A stretch of 33,070 nucleotides of DNA, from the NCBI GenBank assembly GCA_002477475.1, contig DLPX01000089.1:1-33070 (forward strand), written 5' to 3'. The position numbers and the translations under genes were made by a program. Source of the stretch: Proteobacteria bacterium UBA7447 (GTDB lineage Bacteria; Pseudomonadota; Gammaproteobacteria; Arenicellales; UBA868). Shown here one piece after another: positions 1-8,821 of the stretch. The notes beneath the pieces were generated by a model that was given only the letters and a program-made list of their open reading frames with translations, made no database searches and had not been told where the DNA came from. Position 1 is the first letter of the stretch. Each line of letters begins with the position of its first letter.

Positions 1-533
1 TCAAACATCCGGAAGGGGTTGCCAAGCGCCTCCTCCCGGACCGTGGCTACGACGATATTGGGGGGAGTTCCGATCAGCGTCACCATCCCTCCGAGAATAG
101 TCGCAAAGGACAGTGGCATCAGCGTAAGGCTCGGGCTGCGCTCGCCTTTTCGGGCCGCCTCAAGGTCAACAGGCATCAGGAGTGACAGTGCAGCCACATT
201 GTTCATGACCGCGGACAACAGACCACCGACCCCTGACATCAGTCCGATATGGGCGCCAATCCCTTTAACCCCTGCTACACACACCCGGGCAATCGCCTCA
301 ACCACCCCTGAGTTGAAAAGACCCCGGCTGACAATCAACACCAGAGCAATGATTACCGTCGCTGGATGACCAAATCCGGAAAACGCCGCATCTCCCGGAA
401 CCGTGCCCAGAATAAGCGCCAGAATCAGAGCCGCGAACGCCACCAGATCGTAACGAACCCGACCCCAGAGCAAAAAGCCAAAAACACCGAGCAGCAAGCC
501 AAAAAGAATGAGATGTTCGGTGCTAAGCGGCAT
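1..533 (-). CDS. SLC13/ArsB-type anion permease, N-terminal part (cut by window edge)
   Basis: This is the first 177 codons of a multi-pass inner-membrane transporter; the rest lies beyond the left edge. Reading leftward from an ATG at 533 gives MPLSTEHLILFGLLLGVFGF, followed by several long hydrophobic stretches, roughly residues 7-25, 30-47 and 57-75, and more further on. Two motifs mark the SLC13 / ion-transporter superfamily: an asparagine hairpin region reading MNNVAALSLLMPV, and IGTPPNIVV near the cut. Members are often annotated as Na+/sulfate or dicarboxylate symporters with TrkA-C domains, but the substrate cannot be told from this fragment. It follows the SDR gene by 26 bp on the same strand, so the two may be co-transcribed. 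The Shine-Dalgarno sequence is weak. An arsenite or Na+/H+ antiporter of the same superfamily is possible. Confidence 0.82.
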   Translation of the reverse strand, partial: MPLSTEHLILFGLLLGVFGFLLWGRVRYDLVAFAALILALILGTVPGDAAFSGFGHPATVIIALVLIVSRGLFNSGVVEAIARVCVAGVKGIGAHIGLMSGVGGLLSAVMNNVAALSLLMPVDLEAARKGERSPSLTLMPLSFATILGGMVTLIGTPPNIVVATVREEALGNPFRMF

Positions 534-559
534 GGCTCATTGACCTGGGATGAACCCTA

Positions 560-1324
560 CTATTTCGGCGCGAGCCGAATCGCCCCGTCGAGTCGGATCA
601 CTTCGCCGTTCAGCATCTCGTTATCGATGATATGAGAGACCAGATCAGCAAATTCTTCAGGTTTGCCAAGGCGTGCAGGAAACGGCACCTGACTGGCCAG
701 ACTGTCTTGAACCTCGTTGGGCATATTCAACAGCATCGGTGTCCCAATGAGTCCGGGAGCGACGGTCATCACGCGAATGCCAAAGCGGGAAAGTTCCCGC
801 GCGGCAGGCAGGGTCAAGGCTACTACCCCGCCCTTTGACGAACCGTAAGCTGCCTGGCCAATTTGTCCCTCATAAGCAGCGACGGAAGCGGTGTTAATGA
901 TGACCCCGCGGCTGCCGCCCTCGGACAGCGGTTCGAGCTTCGCCATCTGTGCAGCACACAGACGCAGTACATTGAAAGTGCCCACAAGGTTAATGTTTAT
1001 GACCTGCTGAAAAAGATCGAGATCATGCGGCCCTTCGCGGCCGACAATCCGCGAGGCCGGGGCAATCCCGGCGCAACTCACCGCAACTCTCGGTGCACCC
1101 CACTTATCGATAATCTGCTGCAGGGCTGCGTCGACCGACTGCGCACTGGACACATCTGCCTCAAGCGCCAATCCATCAATCTGTTGTGCCGTTTTTCGCG
1201 CCGCATCGATATCACGGTCCAGTACCGCAACCCGCGCGCCGCGGCCGGACAGCATTCGCGCCGTCACTGCCCCCATTCCTGAACCCCCGCCCGTCACCAG
1301 AGCGGGAAGATTTTCAAGATTCAT
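560..1324 (-). CDS. Short-chain dehydrogenase, 3-hydroxyacyl-CoA dehydrogenase type 2 (HSD10)-like
   Basis: This 254-residue protein is a complete classical SDR. The Rossmann glycine motif TGGGSGMG is at residues 11-18. Asp36 at the end of the second strand argues for NAD rather than NADP. The catalytic Ser147, Tyr160 and Lys164 lie in the usual S-x12-Y-x3-K arrangement. The sequence between strands 4 and 5 and the AYEGQIGQAAYGSSKGG segment resemble the HSD17B10 / type-2 3-hydroxyacyl-CoA dehydrogenase group, which oxidises short-chain 3-hydroxyacyl-CoAs, including 2-methyl-3-hydroxybutyryl-CoA from isoleucine. It lies 19 bp after the PHP gene and 26 bp before the permease, on one strand. A role in fatty or branched-chain acyl-CoA oxidation fits the rest of the window, but SDR substrates cannot be fixed from sequence. 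Confidence 0.9.
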   Translation of the reverse strand: MNLENLPALVTGGGSGMGAVTARMLSGRGARVAVLDRDIDAARKTAQQIDGLALEADVSSAQSVDAALQQIIDKWGAPRVAVSCAGIAPASRIVGREGPHDLDLFQQVININLVGTFNVLRLCAAQMAKLEPLSEGGSRGVIINTASVAAYEGQIGQAAYGSSKGGVVALTLPAARELSRFGIRVMTVAPGLIGTPMLLNMPNEVQDSLASQVPFPARLGKPEEFADLVSHIIDNEMLNGEVIRLDGAIRLAPK

Positions 1325-1343
1325 CCGCTTGCATCCTCAATTG

Positions 1344-2276
1344 CTAATCTCCATTCAGCCAAACAGGATTAGACCATGCCTTACGTCCGCCGCTATCCAC
1401 TACCGTGACACGAAAGAACGCATCGGCGAAACGTTTCATGGGCAGTCGCACCGACGTCAGGTCAGTGCCCAGCACCTTCTCGGCCCTCGAGCCCCGACCC
1501 GTCACCATGATCGCATCTACCGCAGAGCACTCCACCAGAATCTCTCCATCGACACACTCGATGTTTTTAAGAATCGGCCCCTGCGACGAGTAGTATCGAC
1601 CCGCCCTCAGGCTTTCAAGAAGGAGGTCTGCATCAAGACTGTCGGCTTTAACATGAATCCACCCGCCAAAGGCGTCATGGGTGAGATGATGGGCATCGTC
1701 GGTCGCAAATCCATGCAGTCGTACCCCCTCATTCAAAAGCATGTCGCAAAGCGCCCATCCGTCACCGCGATCGTTCTCCATTTGGGAACCGTGGTTGTAG
1801 ACCTCAACGGCATGGGCGAAGGGAAGCACCCTGGCATCCTCTGGGGCCAGTCCATACCACGCGGGGTGGACCAACCCAATGTAGGCCCCTGCATCAAACG
1901 CCCTTTTCGAAAGGCTTTCGATACCTTCGTGCTCCTCTGGCGGGGCAAAGTCCAATGGCAACCCCACAGCGAGCACATGCCAGGTTTCCCCGTTGTGCAG
2001 ATTGCCAGTATGCAGCTCTGCTGAGATCAGAGTCGTAAAATCCGCTGACCGAAGCTCTCGGGTATCGGTTACAGGAAACCCATAACACTCCAGAAAGTGG
2101 TCGCTTAGGGCAAGAAAATCGTACCCCTTCTCCTGATATCTTCGGATCACCTCCTCGGCGGGATAGTCGCCATCCGACTCGGTGCAATGGGTATGCAGAT
2201 TTCCTTTGTAAAAATGCCCAGGCACAGAAAAAGGCAGTGCGGATAAATCAAAAGTGCTGGAGTTCGCCATCTTCAT
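1344..2276 (-). CDS. PHP-domain metal-dependent phosphoesterase-like protein
   Basis: This protein of about 310 residues carries the first PHP metal motif, GNLHTHCTESDGDYP, and a following ALSDHFLE motif. Further histidines occur in GLVHPAWYG and in FATDDAHH, matching the spread of metal ligands in PHP (polymerase and histidinol-phosphatase) domains. A C-terminal part of about 80 residues rich in beta-strand-like sequence follows the metal domain. Family members hydrolyse phosphate esters with Mn, Zn or Fe; the substrate here is unknown. I start it at the ATG at 2276 because GGGAG stands 6 nt upstream. A TTG at 2297 would add seven residues, and an ATG at 2270 would remove two. It heads a three-gene minus-strand run (PHP, SDR, permease) and is divergent from etfD. 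Confidence 0.85.
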   Translation of the reverse strand: MKMANSSTFDLSALPFSVPGHFYKGNLHTHCTESDGDYPAEEVIRRYQEKGYDFLALSDHFLECYGFPVTDTRELRSADFTTLISAELHTGNLHNGETWHVLAVGLPLDFAPPEEHEGIESLSKRAFDAGAYIGLVHPAWYGLAPEDARVLPFAHAVEVYNHGSQMENDRGDGWALCDMLLNEGVRLHGFATDDAHHLTHDAFGGWIHVKADSLDADLLLESLRAGRYYSSQGPILKNIECVDGEILVECSAVDAIMVTGRGSRAEKVLGTDLTSVRLPMKRFADAFFRVTVVDSGGRKAWSNPVWLNGD

Positions 2277-2425
2277 CCAAAGCTCCCAAAAGCCCAAAGA
2301 CTCACCCGGCTAATGTTATCGTTCGTCTGTCGATTTGCACAGACTTTGGGGGGTGAGCGTCGCAATAAGGACGCCACATCGACCCCGTCCGGGCTATCCT
2401 TGTCGAACAATTTCCCGACAAAGCT

Positions 2426-4099
2426 ATGAGCGAAGCACAAGAAATAATCGAACGCGAATCCATGGAAGTGGATGTCGTGATTGTCGGGGGCGGACCTGCC
2501 GGACTGGCAACGGCCTGCCAGTTGATGCAGTTGGCCGCCGAAAAAGACCACGAACTGAGCGTTGTCGTGCTGGAAAAGGCCGCAGCCGTGGGGGACCATA
2601 TTCTTTCCGGGGCCGTGATCGAGCCCACCGCACTCAATGAACTCTTTCCGGATTGGGCAGAGCGCGGGGCGCCGCTCAATACACCGGTTGCCCGCGATGA
2701 AATCTACTTTTTCACCGGACCCGACAAAGCCGTGAAGATCCCCAACGCGCTTGCTCCGCGAACCATGCATAACCACGGAAATTATATTGTCAGTCTTGGG
2801 CAAGTGGTTCGCTGGCTAGGACAACAGGCTGAAGCGCTGGGCGTGGAGATTTACCCCGGGTTTCCGGCAAGTGAAGTGCTCTTTAATGACAAAGGCGCGG
2901 TTAAGGGGGTGGCCACAGGAGAGATGGGCCGGGGCAAAGATGGGGAAGCTAAAGCGGCCTACGAGCCCGGAATGGAACTGCATGCCAAATACACGGTCTT
3001 CGCGGAGGGCTGTCGTGGACATCTCGGCAAACAACTGATCCAGCAATACGCTCTGGATCACGACTCCTCACCTCAACACTACGGTATTGGTCTGAAGGAG
3101 CTTTGGCAGATTGATCCGGCATTGCACCAGCCTGGACTTGTTGTTCACGGGGCGGGCTGGCCGCTTTCAGAACATGGCGCATCGGGCGGAGCTTTTCTTT
3201 ATCACTTGGAAGACTGCCAGGTCGCACTGGGCCTCATTGTCGACCTTAACTATGACAACCCCTATCTCAGCCCGTTCGACGAATTGCAGCGCTTCAAGAC
3301 CCATTCAAAGATCGCACCGACCCTGGCCGGCGGCGAACGACTTTCTTACGGCGCCCGCGCTATCACCAAAGGCGGGTTCAATTCATTGCCAAAAATGTCT
3401 CTGCCCGGCGCCTTCATCGTGGGATGCGATGCCGGTACGCTGAATTTTGCCAAGATCAAAGGGACACATACGGCAATGAAGTCAGGAATGCTCGCCGCCG
3501 ATACGATCATGGAAGTATTGCTGGACGGAGACCCAGGTGGAAAGGATCACACTCACTACGACTCGCACCTGCGCTGTTCCTGGCTTTATCCGGAGCTCAA
3601 AGGGGCACGCAACTTTGGGCCAGCGCTTCACAAGTTCGGGCCGTATATCGGCGGAGCCTTTAACTACATCGATCAAAACTGGCTGCGCGGCAAAATGCCC
3701 TTCACTTTAACGGATCACTCCTGGGATCATGCTTCCCTCAAGGAAAGCAGTGAAGTCTCGCCAATCGACTACCCCAAACCCGACGGGGTACTGACCTTCG
3801 ACAAGAACAGTTCGGTCTACCTGACCAATACCAATCATGAGGAGGACCAACCGGCTCACCTAAAACTGGCGGACAGCGACATCCCTCTACGCACTAACCT
3901 GCCTAAGTGGGCGGAACCGGCACAGCGGTACTGCCCAGCGGGTGTCTATGAGATCGTTGACGAAGGATCAGAGCAACGCTTCCAAATCAACGCGCAGAAC
4001 TGCATTCACTGCAAGACATGCGATATCAAGGATCCCAGTCAGAACATCACCTGGGTGACTCCCGAAGGCGGGGGTGGACCCTCCTACAGCGCGATGTAG
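2426..4099 (+). CDS. etfD: Electron transfer flavoprotein-ubiquinone oxidoreductase
   Basis: This 557-residue protein is full length for ETF-QO, the membrane-associated FAD and 4Fe-4S enzyme that takes electrons from reduced ETF and passes them to ubiquinone. The FAD dinucleotide motif VIVGGGPAG is at residues 18-26. ILSGAVIEP and ELFPDWAERGAPLNTPV are family blocks near the N-terminus. The C-terminal cluster ligands are Cys503, Cys526, Cys529 and Cys532, the last three in CIHCKTC. The ATG at 2426 has no strong ribosome site; a second ATG at 2462 is an alternative, but the longer form matches the family. It is transcribed alone, divergent from the PHP gene and convergent with purL. No etfA, etfB or acyl-CoA dehydrogenase gene is in the window. 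It is the respiratory exit for the acyl-CoA oxidation genes found elsewhere here. Confidence 0.97.
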   Translation: MSEAQEIIERESMEVDVVIVGGGPAGLATACQLMQLAAEKDHELSVVVLEKAAAVGDHILSGAVIEPTALNELFPDWAERGAPLNTPVARDEIYFFTGPDKAVKIPNALAPRTMHNHGNYIVSLGQVVRWLGQQAEALGVEIYPGFPASEVLFNDKGAVKGVATGEMGRGKDGEAKAAYEPGMELHAKYTVFAEGCRGHLGKQLIQQYALDHDSSPQHYGIGLKELWQIDPALHQPGLVVHGAGWPLSEHGASGGAFLYHLEDCQVALGLIVDLNYDNPYLSPFDELQRFKTHSKIAPTLAGGERLSYGARAITKGGFNSLPKMSLPGAFIVGCDAGTLNFAKIKGTHTAMKSGMLAADTIMEVLLDGDPGGKDHTHYDSHLRCSWLYPELKGARNFGPALHKFGPYIGGAFNYIDQNWLRGKMPFTLTDHSWDHASLKESSEVSPIDYPKPDGVLTFDKNSSVYLTNTNHEEDQPAHLKLADSDIPLRTNLPKWAEPAQRYCPAGVYEIVDEGSEQRFQINAQNCIHCKTCDIKDPSQNITWVTPEGGGGPSYSAM

Positions 4100-4126
4100 G
4101 AGAAACCCTGATCCGCGAGCAGCATG

Positions 4127-7100
4127 TCAGTCGACAAATGCCCGCGCGTTCTGGAATATCCTCAACCAGGGGCCGTGCTCACCCCAATCCTCAGGGTGCC
4201 ACGAGTTTGTAACGGTTCGGAAATTCCTCTCGGGATGGGGCATCATGATCGTCACCCTTCCGTTTGCTGCGCAAAGTCCCGTGACTCCTTCAGTGGAGCC
4301 GTTAGGATTAAAAGGATAGCGGGCCGCCCTTTCTCCGTAATTGTCCACAAACTGCAGACTGATCTGGTTGCGCCCACGAAGGGTGTCAAGGATATCCTGA
4401 CCCAGGTCGGCCCGACCCTCGCCGTGCGCGACGACTGCGGGAACGCGGGTGCCTGCCATATCCTGAAACAAGACTGAATCACTATCCAGGACGTCGACCA
4501 TCACGACCCGGGATTCAAACTGGCCCGATTCGTTTGGAGAGAAATTCGGCCAATGCTCGGCGCCAGGGATCAACTCCTTAAGGGACGCCATCATCTGGCA
4601 GCCATTGCATACACCGAGCGCAAATATCTCTTCTCGGGAGAAAAATGCCTCGAACTGTTCACGCATCCGAGACTCAAACAGAATGGACTTTGCCCAACCC
4701 TGCCCCGCACCCAGAACATCCCCGAAAGAGAAACCGCCGCACGCAGCAAGGCCCTGAAACGCGTCAAGATGCTGTCGCCCGGCCTTAAGATCAGACATCG
4801 TCACATCCACCGCTCGGAAGCCGGCGCGGTCAAAAGCGGCAGCCATTTCCATATGGCCGTTAACTCCCTGTTCGCGCAGAATCGCCACTCGCGGACGTGC
4901 CCCGCCCAAGATCGCTTGTGTGGCAGGATTGACCGTCAGATCAAAAGTCAGTTCGGCACTGAGACCAGGATCCGACAAATCAGTCAAACGGTCATATTCC
5001 TGAACCGTGCACTCAGGATTATCCCTAAGACTCTGCATGCGGAAAGTCAGTTCCGACCAGGTTCGGTGGAGCGAAGAACGGCTTGTTTCGAGCAGGACGT
5101 CAGCGTCGCTGCCAATACGGATCGAATCGCTTCCTGCTGAGGCTGTTCCCAATGGTCGCACCCATGAGCCAATGCCCTCCTCATCAAAAATCTTGCGCAC
5201 GCGATCCAGTTCATTTTCGCTCACCTGAATCACGGCGCCCGGTTCCTCACAAAATAGATAAGCGAGCGGGTCCTGTGCTTTTCCGATGTCAATATCGAGC
5301 GAACAACGGCTGGCGAAAGCCATTTCCATCAGGGTGACAATCAAGCCGCCATCGGAACGATCGTGATAAGCCAGGGCCAAGTCACTGGCCAATAATCGTC
5401 GGGTTGCCGCAAAAAATCCGCACAAGTCCTCCGGATGATCCAGATCCGGCACCTCGTTACCTACCTGCCCATAAACCTGTGCGAAAGCAGAGCCTCCAAG
5501 CCGCTGTTTGCCTCGTGCCAGATCTATCAGAAGCAGCACCGACTCACCCGAGACATCCAGCACAGGCGTAACAGAACGGCGCACATCCGCCACGGGAGCA
5601 AATGCAGTCACGATAAGGGACAGGGGCGAAGAAACGCTGAAACTGTCTTCGTTCTCATTCCAGCGGCTGGACATGGACATGGAGTCCTTTCCCACCGGGA
5701 TCGAAATACCGAGCGCTGGGCAAAGCTCGAGCGCAACGGCTTCAACTGTCTTAAAGAGATCCGCATCCTGCCCGGCCTCACCTGCCGCCGCCATCCAGTT
5801 GGCACAAAGATGAATGTCCGACAGTTCGCTGATCCCCGCACAGGCGATGTTGGTGATCGCCTCCGCGACCGCCATGCGGCCACTGGCAGGCGCATTGATG
5901 AGTGCAAGCGGTGTCCGCTCGCCCATCGAGATCGCTTCCCCGGTATGACTATCGAAACCCGCTGTCGTGATGCCGGCATCCGCTACGGGAACCTGCCATG
6001 GCCCAACCATCTGATCGCGCACCACCTGACCACCCACACTTCTGTCACCGATCGTCACGAGAAAGGTCTTGTCGGCGACGGCCGGCAAGCGCAGTACCCG
6101 ATCCAGCGCTTCACTGACTGTGATGTCGTCCAGCTCAAGATCAGGATAGGCACGAGAGCGGCTGAGTCCTTCCCGATACATCCGCGGCGTATTGCCAAAG
6201 AGTAAGGACATGGGAAGATCCACCGGCACTGGGTCAGCGGCCCCGCCTTTTTTCGACTCACCCGACTTCTCGGCAAAAGCAAGATGCAGCAGGGCTTCCG
6301 AACAGGCCTCTCCGACGACGCTAAAGAGACACCGTTCCCGCTCGCAGAGCGCTTGAAAGGCCTCGAGTTTTTCCGGCGCCACGGCCAGGACGTAGCGCTC
6401 CTGCGCCTCGTTGCACCACAACTGCATCGGAGAGAGCCCAGGTTCATCAGAAGGGATGGCGTCGACGTCGAATCGCGCCCCAAGGTCCGCATCGTGAACG
6501 AGTTCCGGGAGCGCATTAGAGAGCCCTCCCGCGCCGACGTCATGGATTGAGATAATCGGGTTGTCAGACCCCAGTGCGATACAGCGGTCGATAACTTCCT
6601 GGCAACGCCTCTGCATTTCGGCATTACCCCTTTGCACGGAGGCAAAATCCAATGCTTCGTCGCTTTTGCCGGAATCCACGCTGGATGCCGCACCACCTCC
6701 GAGCCCAATCAGCATCGCCGGGCCTCCCAGTACAATCAACTTGGTCCCGGGGGGAATCGCTCGCTTGTGCACATGACAGTCGCGGATATTGCCAAGCCCG
6801 CCAGCGATCATGATTGGCTTGTGATAGCCATGCCGACGGGCAGGATCACCTTCATCCGTTTCCACCTCCAGGGTGCGGAAGTACCCTGCGACATTCGGCC
6901 GGCCGAACTCGTTGTTGAAGGATGCAGCCCCGATAGGTCCTTCGAGCATGATCTGCAGTGGTGGCGCGATCCGAGACGGGCTTTGGTGCGGGAGTTCCCA
7001 GGGCATTCGCGCATCCGGTAAGCGCAGATCGGAGACCGAAAACCCGGTGACTCCGACTTTGGGCTTGCCACCACGACCCGTTGCCCCTTCATCCCGGATC

Positions 7101-8044
7101 TCACCCCCCGAACCGGTCGCTGCGCCAGGAAACGGAGAAATGGCCGTCGGGTGATTGTGGGTTTCGACCTTGGCAACGAGGTGCAGCGGTTCGGCGATCT
7201 GGCGGTATTCGCCGTCGGAGGGTTCCGGCAGAAACCATGACGCGGGGTAACCCTTCAGTACTGCTGCGTTATCACTATACGCACTTAATGTCTTTTCACC
7301 ATGTCGGGCATGTGTCGTTCGCACCATCTCGAAGAGGGAGACGTCCTGAACTGCCCCATCCAGCGTCCACTTCGCATTGAAAATTTTGTGCCGGCAATGC
7401 TCTGAGTTGACTTGCGCAAACATCATCAACTCGGCATCTGTGGGGTTGCGGCCCATCTCGAGATAAGCCTCCGCAAGGTACTCACACTCCTGACGTGTCA
7501 GCGCAAAGCCTTCCCGGTTATTTGCAATCTCGAGCGCCTGCAAGCCGCCGTTCAGGACATCCACAACTTCAAGGGGTGCAGGTGTCTTTAGCGCAAACGC
7601 CTGGTCCAGCTCCTGCGCGTTTTTGACAACGGATTCCGTCATTGGGTCATAGAGCAACGGAAGCAATTCTCTCCTAGATTCTTCCCGTTCTTCGCCGCCC
7701 TCAATTTGCCAGACAACGCCGCGCTCAATTCTCCGAACCAAAGCCAGGCCGCAGTGACGGGCAATGTCGGTCGCTTTGGTGGACCAGGGCGATCGGGTTC
7801 CGTAACGAGGAATCACTCGAATCGGATCACCGGTAAGCACAAGCTTCTGCGCGCTTTCCAGGGAGGCTTCCAGCAGATTTTCGAGAATCTGGATCTCAAC
7901 GGGATCCAGCCCGCGAACACTGTCAACGAGATAAAAAAACCGAGCCGAGCACGCGCGAATCCCGATTTGCCGATCCGCCACGCGGGCTGCGAACTTCTCA
8001 AGGTTAAACGGCGTGAGAGCGGGCCCGCCGCCCAGTATCAACAC
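4127..8044 (-). CDS. purL: Phosphoribosylformylglycinamidine synthase, large single-chain type
   Basis: PurL converts FGAR, ATP and glutamine to FGAM in the fourth step of purine synthesis, in the cytoplasm. At 1305 residues it is the fused form typical of gammaproteobacteria (E. coli about 1295). The order is an N-terminal PurS-like part, a linker, two AIR-synthetase-like halves with the blocks EHCRHKIF, KVETHNHPTAISPFPGAATG and HDVGAGGLSNALPE, then a class I glutaminase. The glutaminase has its nucleophile Cys1146 in GVCNGCQMM, with His1270 and Glu1272 in PHPER. The start is GTG at 8044, or TTG one codon later; the ribosome site is weak. It follows purC by 21 bp, so the two are probably co-transcribed with dapA. 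It converges on etfD with 27 bp between the stops and no obvious hairpin. Confidence 0.98.
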   Translation of the reverse strand: MLILGGGPALTPFNLEKFAARVADRQIGIRACSARFFYLVDSVRGLDPVEIQILENLLEASLESAQKLVLTGDPIRVIPRYGTRSPWSTKATDIARHCGLALVRRIERGVVWQIEGGEEREESRRELLPLLYDPMTESVVKNAQELDQAFALKTPAPLEVVDVLNGGLQALEIANNREGFALTRQECEYLAEAYLEMGRNPTDAELMMFAQVNSEHCRHKIFNAKWTLDGAVQDVSLFEMVRTTHARHGEKTLSAYSDNAAVLKGYPASWFLPEPSDGEYRQIAEPLHLVAKVETHNHPTAISPFPGAATGSGGEIRDEGATGRGGKPKVGVTGFSVSDLRLPDARMPWELPHQSPSRIAPPLQIMLEGPIGAASFNNEFGRPNVAGYFRTLEVETDEGDPARRHGYHKPIMIAGGLGNIRDCHVHKRAIPPGTKLIVLGGPAMLIGLGGGAASSVDSGKSDEALDFASVQRGNAEMQRRCQEVIDRCIALGSDNPIISIHDVGAGGLSNALPELVHDADLGARFDVDAIPSDEPGLSPMQLWCNEAQERYVLAVAPEKLEAFQALCERERCLFSVVGEACSEALLHLAFAEKSGESKKGGAADPVPVDLPMSLLFGNTPRMYREGLSRSRAYPDLELDDITVSEALDRVLRLPAVADKTFLVTIGDRSVGGQVVRDQMVGPWQVPVADAGITTAGFDSHTGEAISMGERTPLALINAPASGRMAVAEAITNIACAGISELSDIHLCANWMAAAGEAGQDADLFKTVEAVALELCPALGISIPVGKDSMSMSSRWNENEDSFSVSSPLSLIVTAFAPVADVRRSVTPVLDVSGESVLLLIDLARGKQRLGGSAFAQVYGQVGNEVPDLDHPEDLCGFFAATRRLLASDLALAYHDRSDGGLIVTLMEMAFASRCSLDIDIGKAQDPLAYLFCEEPGAVIQVSENELDRVRKIFDEEGIGSWVRPLGTASAGSDSIRIGSDADVLLETSRSSLHRTWSELTFRMQSLRDNPECTVQEYDRLTDLSDPGLSAELTFDLTVNPATQAILGGARPRVAILREQGVNGHMEMAAAFDRAGFRAVDVTMSDLKAGRQHLDAFQGLAACGGFSFGDVLGAGQGWAKSILFESRMREQFEAFFSREEIFALGVCNGCQMMASLKELIPGAEHWPNFSPNESGQFESRVVMVDVLDSDSVLFQDMAGTRVPAVVAHGEGRADLGQDILDTLRGRNQISLQFVDNYGERAARYPFNPNGSTEGVTGLCAANGRVTIMMPHPERNFRTVTNSWHPEDWGEHGPWLRIFQNARAFVD

Positions 8045-8065
8045 GGCCGGGTCCCAAGCAGGCGA

Positions 8066-8794
8066 TCAGCCCGCAATGATGGCCTCAAGATCGACACCGA
8101 GTCGGAGAGCCACCTCTTCATAGGCCTCCACGACACCACCGAGCCCCTGACGGAATCGATCTTTATCGAGTTTCTTGCGGGTATCAACATCCCAGAGCCG
8201 GCATCCATCGGGCGTAAACTCGTCTCCGAGCAGCAGCTCGCCGTCAAAACGGCCGAACTCTAGTTTGAAGTCCACCAGAATCATGCCCCTGCCAGCAAAA
8301 AGCTTGCTTAGGATTTCATTGACTCGGAAGGTCTGGGCTTTCATCGACTCGACTTCAGCCGAACTCGCCCAACCAAAAGACGCAATGTGGTACTCGTTGA
8401 TCATGGGATCGTGCAGTTCGTCATTCTTTAAAAAGAACTCGAAAGTCGGCGGCACAAGATCCAAGCCCTCTTCCACCCCCAGACGACGGCATAAAGAACC
8501 TGTTGCGACATTACGAACAACACACTCGGCCGGAATCATATCAAGGCGCTTGACCCGGGATTCATTGTCACTGAGCAGTGCGTCAAAATGCGTCGCAACC
8601 CCCTGCGTCTCCAGGTGCTCCATGATGAAAGCGTTAAAGCGGTTGTTGATCATCCCCTTGCGGTCGAGCTGATCGACTCTCTGCCCATCAAACGCCGAGG
8701 TGTCATCCCGGAACTCCAGGACAAGCCGAGCAGGATCCTCAGTCAGGAAGACGGACTTGGCTTTGCCCGAATAAAGCTCTTCACCTCTTGGCAC
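8066..8794 (-). CDS. purC: Phosphoribosylaminoimidazole-succinocarboxamide synthase (SAICAR synthetase)
   Basis: PurC joins CAIR and aspartate using ATP to make SAICAR in the purine pathway. The 242-residue length matches the bacterial family (about 237). Recognisable blocks are LYSGKAKSVF with the ATP-binding lysines near the N-terminus, FRDDTSAFDG, VRNVATGSLCRR, and LVDFKLEFGRFDG followed by GDEFTPDGCRLWD near the C-terminus. The start is a GTG at 8794, which places the conserved GEELYSGKAK block at the expected distance from the N-terminus; the ribosome site is poor. It sits 27 bp after dapA and 21 bp before purL on the same strand. In many gammaproteobacteria the lipoprotein gene bamC lies between dapA and purC; here the gap is too small to hold it. 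Confidence 0.97.
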   Translation of the reverse strand: MPRGEELYSGKAKSVFLTEDPARLVLEFRDDTSAFDGQRVDQLDRKGMINNRFNAFIMEHLETQGVATHFDALLSDNESRVKRLDMIPAECVVRNVATGSLCRRLGVEEGLDLVPPTFEFFLKNDELHDPMINEYHIASFGWASSAEVESMKAQTFRVNEILSKLFAGRGMILVDFKLEFGRFDGELLLGDEFTPDGCRLWDVDTRKKLDKDRFRQGLGGVVEAYEEVALRLGVDLEAIIAG

Positions 8795-8821
8795 GACGCG
8801 TTAACCCTGATTGAAATGTCT

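Noticed and set aside
2294..2357. Apparent inverted repeat (ccaaag/ctttgg and ctcaccc/gggtgag) between PHP and etfD genes
   Set aside because: The two pairs occur in an order that cannot form one continuous hairpin, so they are probably chance.
5435..6205. 256-codon open frame on the plus strand opposite purL
   Set aside because: It lies wholly antisense to a strongly conserved enzyme, has no family likeness, and its long run reflects GC-rich codon bias.
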